NCBI RefSeq assembly: GCF_003820355.1
Contig: NZ_RPOK01000001.1
Span: forward strand, 956,847-1,020,846
Direction of reading: 5' to 3'
From: Paralteromonas sediminis
GTDB lineage: Bacteria > Pseudomonadota > Gammaproteobacteria > Enterobacterales > Alteromonadaceae
DNA length: 64,000 nt
The notes beneath the pieces were generated by a model. The model was not told the origin of the DNA and did not search any database. It was given only the letters and a program-made list of their open reading frames with translations. The position numbers were made by a program, and so were the translations under genes. Below, piece by piece: positions 16,134 through 24,611 of the stretch (within the stretch, counting starts at the first letter, position 1; each line of letters begins with the position of its first letter).

Positions 16134-17087
16134 ATGAAAATAGTGCTTGCCCCTATGGAAGGTGTGGTTGACCACCTGATGCGCGATATGCTGACACGAG
16201 TTGGCGGCTATGATTTGTGCGTGACTGAGTTCGTACGTGTGGTGGAAGCCAAGTTACCCAAAAAGGTTTATTACCGGCTGTGTCCTGAGCTCAAACAAGG
16301 GGCAAAAACCCCCTCGGGTGTGCCCGTCCGTGTACAGCTTTTAGGTCAACATCCCCAGTGGCTGGCAGAAAATGCTCAGCAAGCTGTTGAGTTAGGTTCG
16401 CCCGGTGTCGACCTAAACTTTGGTTGTCCGGCTAAAACCGTGAATAAAAGCAAAGGCGGTGCGGTTTTGTTGCAGACGCCTGACATTCTCTATGCCATCG
16501 TAAAAGCTGTGCGTGAGGCGGTTCCGAGTGAATTACCCGTTACAGCAAAAATGCGTTTGGGTTTTGAAGACAAGTCACTGGCGCTGGAAAATGCTGCGGC
16601 GCTTGAAGCGGCCGGGGTAAGTGAAATTGCCATACATGCCAGAACAAAAGTCGAGGGCTATAAACCACCGGCCTATTGGGACTGGATTGCCAAAGTACGC
16701 GAGCACGTTGATACACCGATTATTGCCAATGGTGAAATTTGGTCTGCAAGCGACGCTCAGCGTTGCCAGCAACAATCTAGCTGCACGAATATTATGTTGG
16801 GAAGGGGCGCATTAGCGCTTCCCAACCTCGCTAAATGGATACGTGGTGTTGATAGCCAACCCATGAAATGGTCAGAGGTTGCTCAGCTACTCATCGACTA
16901 TTCCGGCTATGAAATCTACGGCGATAAGGGGCGTTACTACCCCAACCGCATCAAGCAATGGTGTGGCTACCTAAAACGCCAATACCCAGAGGCTGAAACA
17001 CTCTTTAATTCCATCAGACAACTCAGAGAAGCCAGCCAAATCGTGGAAGTGTTAGCCCGTCATTGCACGCCAATCCATGCAGCTTAA
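16134..17087 (+). CDS. dusC: tRNA-dihydrouridine(16) synthase
   Basis: The ATG at 16134 gives 317 residues, close to E. coli DusC. The FMN-binding start (MKIVLAPMEGVVDHLMRDML) is DusC-like (MEGVxD rather than MAPMxxxT). The catalytic Cys lies in LNFGCPAKTVNKSKGGA; IAIHARTK and NGEIWSASDA are conserved phosphate-binding segments. The enzyme reduces U16 in the tRNA D-loop using FMN and NADPH. A weak start context and short spacing suggest translation coupled to the upstream DUF1289 gene. Confidence 0.92.
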   Translation: MKIVLAPMEGVVDHLMRDMLTRVGGYDLCVTEFVRVVEAKLPKKVYYRLCPELKQGAKTPSGVPVRVQLLGQHPQWLAENAQQAVELGSPGVDLNFGCPAKTVNKSKGGAVLLQTPDILYAIVKAVREAVPSELPVTAKMRLGFEDKSLALENAAALEAAGVSEIAIHARTKVEGYKPPAYWDWIAKVREHVDTPIIANGEIWSASDAQRCQQQSSCTNIMLGRGALALPNLAKWIRGVDSQPMKWSEVAQLLIDYSGYEIYGDKGRYYPNRIKQWCGYLKRQYPEAETLFNSIRQLREASQIVEVLARHCTPIHAA

Positions 17088-17176
17088 TCGCATTTGGGTT
17101 GTAGTTCTAAAATGTGAGCTTTATTATCATCGATTCGTAACCAAGATGTTAATAACAACAACAACGACGGAAACAC

Positions 17177-18610
17177 ATGAAATTCACATTCAAACAGTCT
17201 TTGGCTGCGTTGGGATGTGCAGCCCTGTTATCAGGGTGCACGGCCACGGCCAACAGCAATAAAACAAATCCAGATAACAACAATAGCGACACAGTTTCCA
17301 GTGTCATTAATAAAGATCCCTATCCCAGTACTTATAAGCCGATACCGGGTAAACCTACCATTATTACTAACGTGACCGTTATTGACGGAGTAGGTGGGAA
17401 AATTGAAAACGGCATGGTGTATTTCGCAGACGGTGTCATCCAGGCCGTGGGTGAATCATTGACGATCCCCAGTGGGGCACAGGTCATTGATGGAAAAGGC
17501 AAGTGGTTAACACCAGGCATTATCGATAACCACAGTCATTTAGGGGTATATCCCGCACCCTCAACGCGCTCTCATTCAGACGGAAACGAGATGACAAGTC
17601 CTGTCACTGCTAAAGTATGGGCTGAGCACTCTGTGTGGCCTCAGGATCCAGGATTTGCTAAAGCTTTAGCCGGCGGTGTTACGTCATTACAAATCTTACC
17701 AGGTAGTGCAAACTTGTTTGGCGGTCGCTCGGTAGTGCTGAAAAACCTTCCTAGCCGTACCATGCAGGATATGAAGTTTCCTGATGCGCCTTACGGGGTC
17801 AAAATGGCGTGTGGTGAAAACCCCAAACGCGTCTATGGACAAAAAGGCGGCCCGATGACGAGAATGGGCAACGTGGCTGGGTATCGTCAGGCGTTTGCCA
17901 ATGCACTGGACTACAAACGCGCCTGGGATAAGTATGAGCAGGAAGTGGCTCAGGGTAAATCACCTAAGCCGCCCAAGCGCGATCTGAATATGGACAGCCT
18001 AGCAGGTATTCTAAGCGGTGATATTCTAGTGCACATGCATTGTTATCGCGCCGACGAAATGGTAGTCATGATGGACGTGATGAAAGAATTTGGTTATCAG
18101 ATAGGTACCTTCCATCACGCCGTTGAGGCCTACAAAATTGCCGATAAACTGGCTGAAAACAATGTATGTTCAGCCATGTGGGCTGACTGGTGGGGCTTTA
18201 AAATGGAAGCCTACGACGGTATTCGAGAAAATATTCCTATGGTACACAATGCCGGTGCCTGTGCGATTGTGCACTCAGATAGTAAAATTGGTATTCAGCG
18301 ACTCAATCAGGAAGCCGCTAAAGCCTGGTCAGATGGCGTAAGAGCCGGATTTGATATTAGTAAAGAAGAAGCCTGGATCTGGCTAAGCGCAAACCCTGCG
18401 AAATCTCTAGGTGTGTTTGATAAGACAGGTTCTATCGAAACGGGTAAGCAAGCTGACCTGGTATTGTGGAATGGCGACCCATTCTCCACCTATACCAAAG
18501 CGGAGAAAGTATTTATTGACGGTGGTTTGGCATTTGATTTGAACAAACCTGATACCTGGCCGGTGAGTGATTTTGAGTTAGGCCAAACAGTTGAAGGAGA
18601 AGGCAAATGA
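17177..18610 (+). CDS. Amidohydrolase lipoprotein with complete metal site
   Basis: The 477-residue product has a lipobox (LLSGC) and the amidohydrolase composite fold. Metal ligands are visible: HSH in IIDNHSHLGVYP, His in HMHCYRADE, HH in TFHHAVEAYK, and Asp in VHSDSKIG. The C-terminal sandwich ends with SIETGKQADLVLWNGDPF, as in imidazolonepropionase-like enzymes. It is extracytoplasmic and probably hydrolyses a peptide-like or cyclic amide bond. The gene overlaps the next, homologous gene by 4 bp (ATGA), which implies a stoichiometric pair. Confidence 0.85.
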   Translation: MKFTFKQSLAALGCAALLSGCTATANSNKTNPDNNNSDTVSSVINKDPYPSTYKPIPGKPTIITNVTVIDGVGGKIENGMVYFADGVIQAVGESLTIPSGAQVIDGKGKWLTPGIIDNHSHLGVYPAPSTRSHSDGNEMTSPVTAKVWAEHSVWPQDPGFAKALAGGVTSLQILPGSANLFGGRSVVLKNLPSRTMQDMKFPDAPYGVKMACGENPKRVYGQKGGPMTRMGNVAGYRQAFANALDYKRAWDKYEQEVAQGKSPKPPKRDLNMDSLAGILSGDILVHMHCYRADEMVVMMDVMKEFGYQIGTFHHAVEAYKIADKLAENNVCSAMWADWWGFKMEAYDGIRENIPMVHNAGACAIVHSDSKIGIQRLNQEAAKAWSDGVRAGFDISKEEAWIWLSANPAKSLGVFDKTGSIETGKQADLVLWNGDPFSTYTKAEKVFIDGGLAFDLNKPDTWPVSDFELGQTVEGEGK

Positions 18611-19893
18611 AATATGCATTAGTACTACTGTCACTGTTGGCAAGCGCTATGGTGAATGCTGAAAAACTGGCCATCGTGGGAGGTCAGGTGCATACCATGG
18701 GTGAAATGGGCGTGCTTGAGCAAGGGACTGTTCTGATAAACAACGGCCAGATTGAAGCCGTTTCGCAGTCAACAGATATACCCTCAGGCTACCAGCGCAT
18801 TGATGCGAGCGGGAAAGTTGTTACTCCGGGTTTGATTGGTGCAATGACATCACTTGGACTGGTTGAAGTGTCTATGTCTGCAGGGCCTGTACATTCCTCT
18901 GTTGATGACCATGCGGTATCAAAAACAGGCGCCGCTTTGGATGTTAGTTACGCAATAAACACTGATGCGACAGTGGTCGGCGTTTCCAGGTTAGAAGGGG
19001 TAACGTCTGCAGCGACTGCTATTCAATCGAGTGGCCAACTTTTTCACGGTCAAGGCGCTGTGATTTCTTTGGATCCCAATGGCGATCCGATTCTTGCGCC
19101 TAATGCGTTTATGGTACTGAAAGTAACAGGCGCTGCCGCACAGGCTAACGGTGGCAGTAAAGCCGCTTTATGGGTTGCCATAGAAACTGCGTTTAATGAA
19201 GCCAAAGAGGCCGCTATCAAAGGACAGTCTCCAATGTTCAGGTACGCAGACTCTTGGCACGGTATTACGTCAAAAGCCGATGTGAAAGTTTTACAGGAAG
19301 TGCTCAAAGGTGCTATGCCACTATTTATTTATGCCGATAGTGCTGCTGATATTAGACAGGTCATTCGCTTTAAAGCACGAAATGAAGGCTTGAAAGTAAC
19401 CTTGGTCGGCGGTGTCGAGGCGTGGCGAGTCGCAGAGGAATTGGTAGCTGCAAATATTAGTGTTGTACTTGACCCAGAAAGTAATCTTCCTGGTAACTTT
19501 GAACAACTAGGTGCTACTTTGCGCAATGCTGCAAAACTCGAATCCGCAGGGGGTAAGGTCGCTATTGGGATGAACACACATAATATTCGTTTGGCGACAC
19601 AGCACGCCGGTAACGCGGTATCTCATGGTTTGAGTCATGAGCAAGGACTTGCAGCACTAACCATTAACCCCGCGACCATGTTAGGTGTTGACGGTAAACT
19701 TGGTTCACTGGAAGCGGGTAAACAAGCTGATGTGGTGATTTGGAGCGGCGATCCGCTTGAAGTGACTGAAAGTGCGGAGCAGGTCATTATCAACGGCAAG
19801 ATGATTGAAATGACATCACGCCAGGATAAGCTGATGAAGCGCTATAAAGCTTTCTATGGAGCCAATGGCACAACGCCTCACTATATTCGATAA
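18607..19893 (+). CDS. Amidohydrolase homologue lacking the HxH ligands
   Basis: The 428-residue product has a signal peptide (LVLLSLLASAMVNA) and the same fold as its neighbour, ending SLEAGKQADVVIWSGDPL. At the position of the metal-binding HxH motif it reads VTPGLIGAMTSLGLVE, with no His. The later His/Asp ligands are also not evident. It may be a non-catalytic partner of the gene at 17177, translated from an overlapping ATGA. A single-metal or altered active site is the alternative. The pair is followed by a clear terminator. Confidence 0.82.
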   Translation: MKYALVLLSLLASAMVNAEKLAIVGGQVHTMGEMGVLEQGTVLINNGQIEAVSQSTDIPSGYQRIDASGKVVTPGLIGAMTSLGLVEVSMSAGPVHSSVDDHAVSKTGAALDVSYAINTDATVVGVSRLEGVTSAATAIQSSGQLFHGQGAVISLDPNGDPILAPNAFMVLKVTGAAAQANGGSKAALWVAIETAFNEAKEAAIKGQSPMFRYADSWHGITSKADVKVLQEVLKGAMPLFIYADSAADIRQVIRFKARNEGLKVTLVGGVEAWRVAEELVAANISVVLDPESNLPGNFEQLGATLRNAAKLESAGGKVAIGMNTHNIRLATQHAGNAVSHGLSHEQGLAALTINPATMLGVDGKLGSLEAGKQADVVIWSGDPLEVTESAEQVIINGKMIEMTSRQDKLMKRYKAFYGANGTTPHYIR

Positions 19894-19912
19894 CTTCCTT
19901 GTTATTCACATT

Positions 19913-19942
19913 AAGCCTCTTAAATAAGAGGCTTTTCTTTTT
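19913..19942 (+). terminator. Terminator after the amidohydrolase pair
   Basis: AAGCCTCTTA at 19913-19922 pairs with TAAGAGGCTT at 19925-19934, followed by TTCTTTTTTC. Confidence 0.85.
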
Positions 19943-19992
19943 TCAGGCTTGTTGGTAAGTTTTGCGGCAGACCTTAAAACATAGGCTAGATA

Positions 19993-20487
19993 ATGCAAAC
20001 TGAACAAACAATAACAACACGCATCGCAGACTATAATGACGCCTGTGATGCAGAGCATGTACTGGCACTTCTTGACCATTATGCCCGGGATCCCATGGGG
20101 GGAGGAGAGCCCCTTTCTGATTACGTAAAAGACAACCTAATTTCTGCGTTGTCCTCTCGTTCGTTTACCTTTTCTGTGCTGGCATTCTGTGGCGATATAC
20201 CAGTTGGCTTGGCAAATGTTATAGAAGGTTTCTCAACGTTTGCCTGTAAACCACTGGTGAATGTGCATGACCTAGTAGTTCACAAAGACTACCGCGGGAG
20301 AGGGATCAGTCATCAATTGTTAGCCGCAGTGCAACAAGAAGCCGAAGCGCGCGGATGCGTTAAAATAACGCTTGAAGTGTTGTCTGATAATTATAATGCG
20401 TGTGAGTCGTATAAAAAGTTTGGCTTTGCACCCTATACTCTTGACCCAGAAGCTGGCCCCGCTCAGTTTTGGCAAAAATACCTTTAA
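19993..20487 (+). CDS. GNAT-family N-acetyltransferase
   Basis: The 164-residue protein has the GNAT fold: beta-4 strand VNVHDLVVHKDYRGRGISHQ containing the acetyl-CoA pyrophosphate motif (YRGRGI), then LEVLSDNYNACESYKKFGF. The acceptor is unknown. It is 11 bp upstream of the histidine phosphatase gene and probably co-transcribed. Confidence 0.85.
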   Translation: MQTEQTITTRIADYNDACDAEHVLALLDHYARDPMGGGEPLSDYVKDNLISALSSRSFTFSVLAFCGDIPVGLANVIEGFSTFACKPLVNVHDLVVHKDYRGRGISHQLLAAVQQEAEARGCVKITLEVLSDNYNACESYKKFGFAPYTLDPEAGPAQFWQKYL

Positions 20488-20498
20488 AGGAATAAAAA

Positions 20499-21173
20499 AT
20501 GGCAACCTTGACATTGGTACGCCACGGTCAGGCATCGTTTGGCAGTGCTGATTATGATCAATTGAGCCCATTGGGCCAACAACAATGTGTATGGTTAGGG
20601 GAATACTTTAAAGACAGCGGTAAACACTTTGATCATGTTGTGAGAGGAACGTTAAAGCGCCATCAACAGTCCGCTGATTGTATTATGGGTAGCTTTCCTG
20701 AGGTCAAAGCTGTTGACACAGACCCACGATTAAATGAATTCGCCTTTGTGGAAGTGGTTAAGGCGTATCTGAAAAAACACCCTTCGTTAACGCCCCAGGC
20801 AGACACTCCGCCCCGTGAATACTATCGCATTTTGAAGAAAGCAATGTATGCCTGGCAACAAGATGAACTGGATGGCGCACTATTGTCAGAGTCTTGGCTT
20901 GATTTTAAAACACGTACACACGCTGCATTGCATGATTTACTGAACAGCGAATATAAAAATATCCTGGTTGTCAGTTCGGGAGGTGCGATATCGCTCGTGT
21001 TACAAAGTGTACTGCATGCGCCGGACAAAACCGCAATTGCGTTAAATCTGCAAATGAAAAATGCGTCTGTGAGTGAGTGTTTCTTTGGAAAAGGGCAGGC
21101 TAGCTTATCGTTGTTTAATAGCACTAGCTATATGGAAACTGCTGCTCGTAGAGAAGCCATTACCTATAGCTAG
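20499..21173 (+). CDS. Histidine phosphatase superfamily protein
   Basis: The 224-residue protein starts with the RHG signature (LTLVRHGQASFGSADYD), whose His is the phospho-acceptor. RGTLKRHQQSAD supplies the second Arg/His, LNEFAFVE the acid/base Glu region, and VVSSGGAISLVL the C-terminal segment; Ser replaces the usual second active-site His (SGG rather than SHG), which is seen in some family members. Likely a phosphomonoesterase of small metabolites. A ribosome binding site (AAAGGA) precedes the ATG. Confidence 0.82.
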   Translation: MATLTLVRHGQASFGSADYDQLSPLGQQQCVWLGEYFKDSGKHFDHVVRGTLKRHQQSADCIMGSFPEVKAVDTDPRLNEFAFVEVVKAYLKKHPSLTPQADTPPREYYRILKKAMYAWQQDELDGALLSESWLDFKTRTHAALHDLLNSEYKNILVVSSGGAISLVLQSVLHAPDKTAIALNLQMKNASVSECFFGKGQASLSLFNSTSYMETAARREAITYS

Positions 21174-21181
21174 CGAGATTG

Positions 21182-21400
21182 TTAAGCTTGAGTCCGCATA
21201 TAAGGGAGTTTTCTGTTAAGCAGTGAACGCTGTTCAATAGCAGACCGACGGGTATCGGACTGAAGCGATTTTTGCTGCATGATAACGCGAAGAGAAGTAT
21301 TGACTTTCTTCTTCGACTTTTGGCTATCATTCTGCACTGACGCAAACGCTGGCGCGGTCGCTAAGGTAAGAGTAAGAGCTAAAGACAGTAACGTTTTCAT
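21182..21400 (-). CDS. Small secreted basic protein, unknown function
   Basis: The ATG at 21400 (GAG 7 nt upstream) gives 72 residues with a signal peptide (LLSLALTLTLATAPAFA). The mature 50-residue part is basic and polar (QKSKKKVN, RRSAIEQRSLLNRK). I recognise no family. It shares an upstream ATACCTNNGTAT box with the two DUF3718 genes to its right, suggesting common control. Confidence 0.6.
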   Translation of the reverse strand: MKTLLSLALTLTLATAPAFASVQNDSQKSKKKVNTSLRVIMQQKSLQSDTRRSAIEQRSLLNRKLPYMRTQA

Positions 21401-21516
21401 TTTCAATCTCGGTTAGGATGCTGACCTTGGGCGTCCTATCCCAAGTATTTGTCAGCCAGTTTGTTTGTTCAATTAAAGTATAGGTACGAAGAAAATCTTT
21501 TGCGTCTGTTTCCTTG

Positions 21517-21528
21517 ATACCTAGGTAT
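21517..21528 (-). promoter_or_regulatory. ATACCTAGGTAT palindrome, box 1
   Basis: A perfect 12-bp palindrome lies 117 bp upstream of the ATG at 21400. It matches ATACCTNNGTAT boxes ahead of the DUF3718 genes (22027-22038 and 22708-22719). A TATACT -10-like element follows about 34 bp downstream. Confidence 0.5.
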
Positions 21529-21544
21529 TTTTTCTAATACCTAA

Positions 21545-21940
21545 TTAAATTCTTTCGTTGAGTTGAGATACGATTGGGTTGCTCTGAAGCCCTTTTTCCT
21601 CAATCCATACCGTCAACGTCTTGCCATCTTGTTCAGGGGCTTGAAGTGCACTACCAGGCATCTTTTTGATCATTAACGAACCCGTTTCAACCGCGTTGTT
21701 GAGCAGTGCTGTGCGAATTAGGCTATTACCGTCACAGGTAATACCACTGTAGTAGTCGCGCAACTTCATGTTGTAGTCTGATTGCATGGTACGTAACTTC
21801 TTACGTAGCTCTGCTTTATCGTCGGCTTTTACAATAGTACATATATTGGCTAAGGCCTCTGACACATCTGCTTTCGCAGGTAAGGTGAACCCCACAGTCA
21901 CGACAGATACTAGAATGGCAGCTTTAGATAATTTCAACAT
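21545..21940 (-). CDS. DUF3718 secreted protein, copy A
   Basis: The 131-residue product has a signal peptide (ILVSVVTVGFTLPAKA) and a DUF3718 domain (EALANICTIV, then KLRDYYSGITCDGNSLIRTA), with two conserved Cys. The family is typical of Alteromonadales and Shewanella and has no assigned function. It is a tandem paralogue of the gene at 22197, with about two thirds of positions identical by eye. An ATACCTTTGTAT box lies 87 bp upstream. Confidence 0.8.
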   Translation of the reverse strand: MLKLSKAAILVSVVTVGFTLPAKADVSEALANICTIVKADDKAELRKKLRTMQSDYNMKLRDYYSGITCDGNSLIRTALLNNAVETGSLMIKKMPGSALQAPEQDGKTLTVWIEEKGLQSNPIVSQLNERI

Positions 21941-22026
21941 GGTATTTCCTCAAAGTAAGAAAGCGTCTGCTATTTCGACGGCGCGGATTAAACCAGTATT
22001 CTACGTCTGGTAATAGTGTATGAATC

Positions 22027-22038
22027 ATACAAAGGTAT
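22027..22038 (-). promoter_or_regulatory. ATACCTTTGTAT box 2
   Basis: Minus-strand ATACCTTTGTAT, 87 bp upstream of the ATG at 21940, matches the other two boxes at the six outer positions on the left and four on the right. Confidence 0.45.
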
Positions 22039-22128
22039 GCTGGTTAATAAGTAGACAGAAATAAGGTGAGATGGTGAGTTCAACGCCTTACTCTGACCCC
22101 ATTTTTATTTGCTTTTCCAAAAAGAAAA

Positions 22129-22146
22129 GCGGCTCAAAAGAGCCGC
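22129..22146 (-). terminator. Terminator of DUF3718 copy B
   Basis: On the minus strand GCGGCTC, a TTTT loop and GAGCCGC form a 7-bp stem followed by TTTTCTTTTT. It isolates copy B from copy A, which therefore needs its own promoter. Confidence 0.88.
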
Positions 22147-22196
22147 CGGAGTGCAGAGTTTCCTCTGCGACCATGTTGAACTGGTCATGTAGTAAC

Positions 22197-22592
22197 TTAT
22201 AAACGTTCCTGCAAAGCAGACGCTATAGCGTTACCGTCTAATCCTTGTTCTTGTATCCAAGCTGAAAGGGTCTTGCCATCATTTTCTGGCTCACCGAGCG
22301 TTCTGCTTGGCATCTTCTTTACCATAAGGGTGCCAGTTTCAACTGCATTACTTAATAAGGCAGTACGAATGAGACTGTTACCATTGCAGGTAATACCGTC
22401 GTAGTAATCACGCAATTTCATCTTGTAATCTGATTGGACAGTCCGCATTTTTTTGCGGAGTTCACCTTTGTCATCGGCTTGTACAATGGTGCAAATATTG
22501 GCAAGCGCCTCGTTGATGTCTGCTTGAGCTGGCATTGCAAAACCAACGCTAGCCGCGGAAATGATTAGTGAAGCTTTAACTATTTTCAACAT
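22197..22592 (-). CDS. DUF3718 secreted protein, copy B
   Basis: The 131-residue product parallels copy A: signal peptide (LIISAASVGFAMPAQA), EALANICTIVQADDKGELRK, KLRDYYDGITCNGNSLIRTA and the late KKMPSRTL segment. Both Cys are kept. The gene has its own terminator and its own ATACCTACGTAT box 116 bp upstream, so the duplication seems to have copied promoter and coding region together. Function unknown. Confidence 0.8.
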   Translation of the reverse strand: MLKIVKASLIISAASVGFAMPAQADINEALANICTIVQADDKGELRKKMRTVQSDYKMKLRDYYDGITCNGNSLIRTALLSNAVETGTLMVKKMPSRTLGEPENDGKTLSAWIQEQGLDGNAIASALQERL

Positions 22593-22707
22593 GGTTAAAC
22601 TCTCTTCGATAAGTAATAGGATGCGTATAATTTTTTGGACAACGAAATGTTTCTCGTTGATGGGTGTATTTAATGTGATGTTGACCTGAGAGAAAACAGT
22701 GTGACTA

Positions 22708-22719
22708 ATACGTAGGTAT
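22708..22719 (-). promoter_or_regulatory. ATACCTACGTAT box 3
   Basis: Minus-strand ATACCTACGTAT lies 116 bp upstream of the ATG at 22592, almost the same distance as box 1 to its gene (117 bp). Confidence 0.45.
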
Positions 22720-22827
22720 TGGGTTTCATATCAAAAGCTGGATTTAGTGTCTTATGGAAAACTTTTTTGCGCCTCGGTATGTATTGAAAACTAGTCGGCA
22801 TAGAACCAAATGAATAGGGAGTTCATC

Positions 22828-23127
22828 ATGATTAACGCTTTATCTAACGAAGCATTAGAACAGGCACTAACAACCTTAAACAGCAAAGTCGATTCAGACA
22901 AACACTGGCAATTAAAAGAGGGCAAGTTATACAGGCTGTTCAAGTTCGATGATTTCTCATCAGCCTTTTCTTGGATGACAAAAATGGCAATATGGGCAGA
23001 AAAGCAGGATCATCACCCAGAGTGGTTCAATGTATATAATAGGGTAGAGGTGTATTTGACTACTCACGATGCTGGCGGTATTTCTGAGCGTGATTTCAAG
23101 TTGGCCGAGGTGATGAACAAAGGGTAA
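22828..23127 (+). CDS. phhB: Pterin-4a-carbinolamine dehydratase
   Basis: The ATG at 22828 is preferred because AGGGAG lies 6 nt upstream. The 99-residue product carries the PCD signature QDHHPEWFNVYNRVEVYLTT, with the active-site His pair, followed by THDAGGISERDFKLA. The enzyme dehydrates 4a-hydroxytetrahydrobiopterin formed by aromatic amino acid hydroxylases. No phhA (phenylalanine hydroxylase) gene is adjacent in this window. Confidence 0.93.
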   Translation: MINALSNEALEQALTTLNSKVDSDKHWQLKEGKLYRLFKFDDFSSAFSWMTKMAIWAEKQDHHPEWFNVYNRVEVYLTTHDAGGISERDFKLAEVMNKG

Positions 23128-23245
23128 CAAACGTTATATGCTCTGCTGCTTGTGTGTTTTATAAACAAACTGGTGCTTGTTTAATCGTTTGATAGTAGTT
23201 CATTCAAAAAAGTGTCAAAAAAGGCGATTTTTCTTTCTTTTGCAC

Positions 23246-23273
23246 TTGCGTCGCCAATGCGCCTATGTATAAT
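23246..23273 (+). promoter_or_regulatory. Promoter of tRNA-fMet
   Basis: TTGCGT at 23246-23251 and a perfect TATAAT at 23268-23273 are 16 bp apart, followed by ACGCCCC. The tRNA begins about 56 bp downstream. Confidence 0.75.
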
Positions 23274-23329
23274 ACGCCCCACTTGAGCAGGCAGCGAAAG
23301 CAAGCCAACTACGCTCAAACCAGTTCAGA

Positions 23330-23406
<77 letters not shown>

Positions 23407-23412
23407 CATATT

Positions 23413-23440
23413 AAGCCCTGATTTATCAGGGCTTTTTTGT
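23413..23440 (+). terminator. Terminator of tRNA-fMet
   Basis: AAGCCCTGA, a TTTA loop and TCAGGGCTT form a 9-bp stem followed by TTTTG. Confidence 0.9.
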
Positions 23441-23523
23441 ATCTAAAATCCAGTCCAAGCTTTCATTATTTTTTGGGTAGATCTGAAGAAGTAAAAAAGA
23501 ACTTGCGTTGCAAGGTACTTTAT

Positions 23524-23547
23524 ATATACTTCATTAATCAAGTATAT
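23524..23547. promoter_or_regulatory. Probable MarR operator
   Basis: ATATACTT at 23524-23531 and AAGTATAT at 23540-23547 form a perfect 8-bp inverted repeat with an 8-bp spacer. It ends 2 bp before the ribosome binding site of the MarR gene, an ideal site for autoregulation. Confidence 0.6.
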
Positions 23548-23561
23548 GTGGAGTGATTAAA

Positions 23562-23984
23562 GTGAGCGATGAAATAAAATATGGTGAAATTGCAAAGTGC
23601 CTGTGGCTTAACTCGGCTATTGTTTCAAAGCATTTGGACAATAGCTTGTCTGCGGTGCATGGTGTTGGTTTAACCGAATATATGGTGCTACAAAGCCTGA
23701 TGTCGGCACCAAACTATGCACTAAGGCGAGTTGATATTGCCGAGTCATTAGCGAGAACAGCATCGGGTATTACTCGAATTCTTACGCCAATGGAGAAAAT
23801 TGGTCTGGTGTCAAAAGACGTAAATGAGAGGGATGCAAGAGTCAGCCTGGTCAAAATTACCCCGTCAGGTAAAACGCTTTTTGAACATGCAACCACGACC
23901 TTGAATGCAAAGTCGGCATCTTTACTTAAAAACTTAGATGCAACGCAAGCTGACAGTTTGCTGACTGTACTACAGTCAATATGA
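23562..23984 (+). CDS. MarR-family transcriptional regulator
   Basis: A GTG at 23562 with GGAG 8 nt upstream gives 140 residues; the in-frame GTG at 23553 overlaps the ribosome binding site. The winged helix-turn-helix reads LRRVDIAESLARTASGITRI, and the wing carries the typical NERDARVSLVKITPSGK (D-R-R-like turn before the second strand). It probably represses its own gene through the adjacent palindrome. Its target besides itself is unknown; the neighbouring convergent membrane protein gene is a candidate only by position. Confidence 0.88.
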   Translation: MSDEIKYGEIAKCLWLNSAIVSKHLDNSLSAVHGVGLTEYMVLQSLMSAPNYALRRVDIAESLARTASGITRILTPMEKIGLVSKDVNERDARVSLVKITPSGKTLFEHATTTLNAKSASLLKNLDATQADSLLTVLQSI

Positions 23985-23991
23985 GACGCCT

Positions 23992-24549
23992 TTAATCCAA
24001 TGTCGCTTTAAGCGTTTTATATCTTCGTTCCATCACTATGATACAGATGGAATAGACCAGCACAATCCATAGCGGGATAAGGGTGTAGATATGTTCGGGT
24101 ACAAGCAACCAAAGCATCACTATGCCCAATGTTCTTGCTATACTGTGGAAGTAACCAACCCAGTGTTGAATGATCCACGACAACGGCATCCACATAAGAC
24201 CGGCTAAAATGCCAACAGTCAGAGGGATTGTTTTGTGGTCGATGGCTGCAACAGGCATTGCAATAGCAAAAACCAATAAACTCATTACTACTCCAGCCAT
24301 GAATAATCCATCAAAAGCGTTTTTTTGCGCTTTTTTGCCAAAGAAATCTTCTCCGGTAAGCTTGGCAATAACCATCCCAAGATAAAAAATTGAGCCACAG
24401 CCAATCCAGATACTCCAAATAATGACTGTTTCTGAAGCAAACATGGCAACCATGCCAATGATTGCCCATATCACAGCGCCGGCCAAGGGCATGGCAAGAA
24501 ATCGACGTTGTTTGAATAGTTCTCTTTGTGCGTCTAGTGATTGCATCAT
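23992..24549 (-). CDS. DUF7010-like integral membrane protein
   Basis: The start is placed at the ATG pair 24549/24546 because GAGGA lies 4-7 nt upstream; longer in-frame versions (to GTG at 24618) lack a ribosome binding site. The roughly 185-residue product has about six hydrophobic helices (for example LAGAVIWAIIGMVAMF, LFMAGVVMSLLVFAIAM, TLGIVMLWLLVPEHI). A cytosolic N-terminal helix (QRELFKQRRFLAMP) precedes them. It resembles the DUF7010 family, which has no known activity. Confidence 0.6.
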   Translation of the reverse strand: MMQSLDAQRELFKQRRFLAMPLAGAVIWAIIGMVAMFASETVIIWSIWIGCGSIFYLGMVIAKLTGEDFFGKKAQKNAFDGLFMAGVVMSLLVFAIAMPVAAIDHKTIPLTVGILAGLMWMPLSWIIQHWVGYFHSIARTLGIVMLWLLVPEHIYTLIPLWIVLVYSICIIVMERRYKTLKATLD

Positions 24550-24611
24550 CAGTTCCTCGTGATTTGACATTAGTGAGTATGCAAAAAAAGGGAGCGATTT
24601 TTCAGTGTGCG

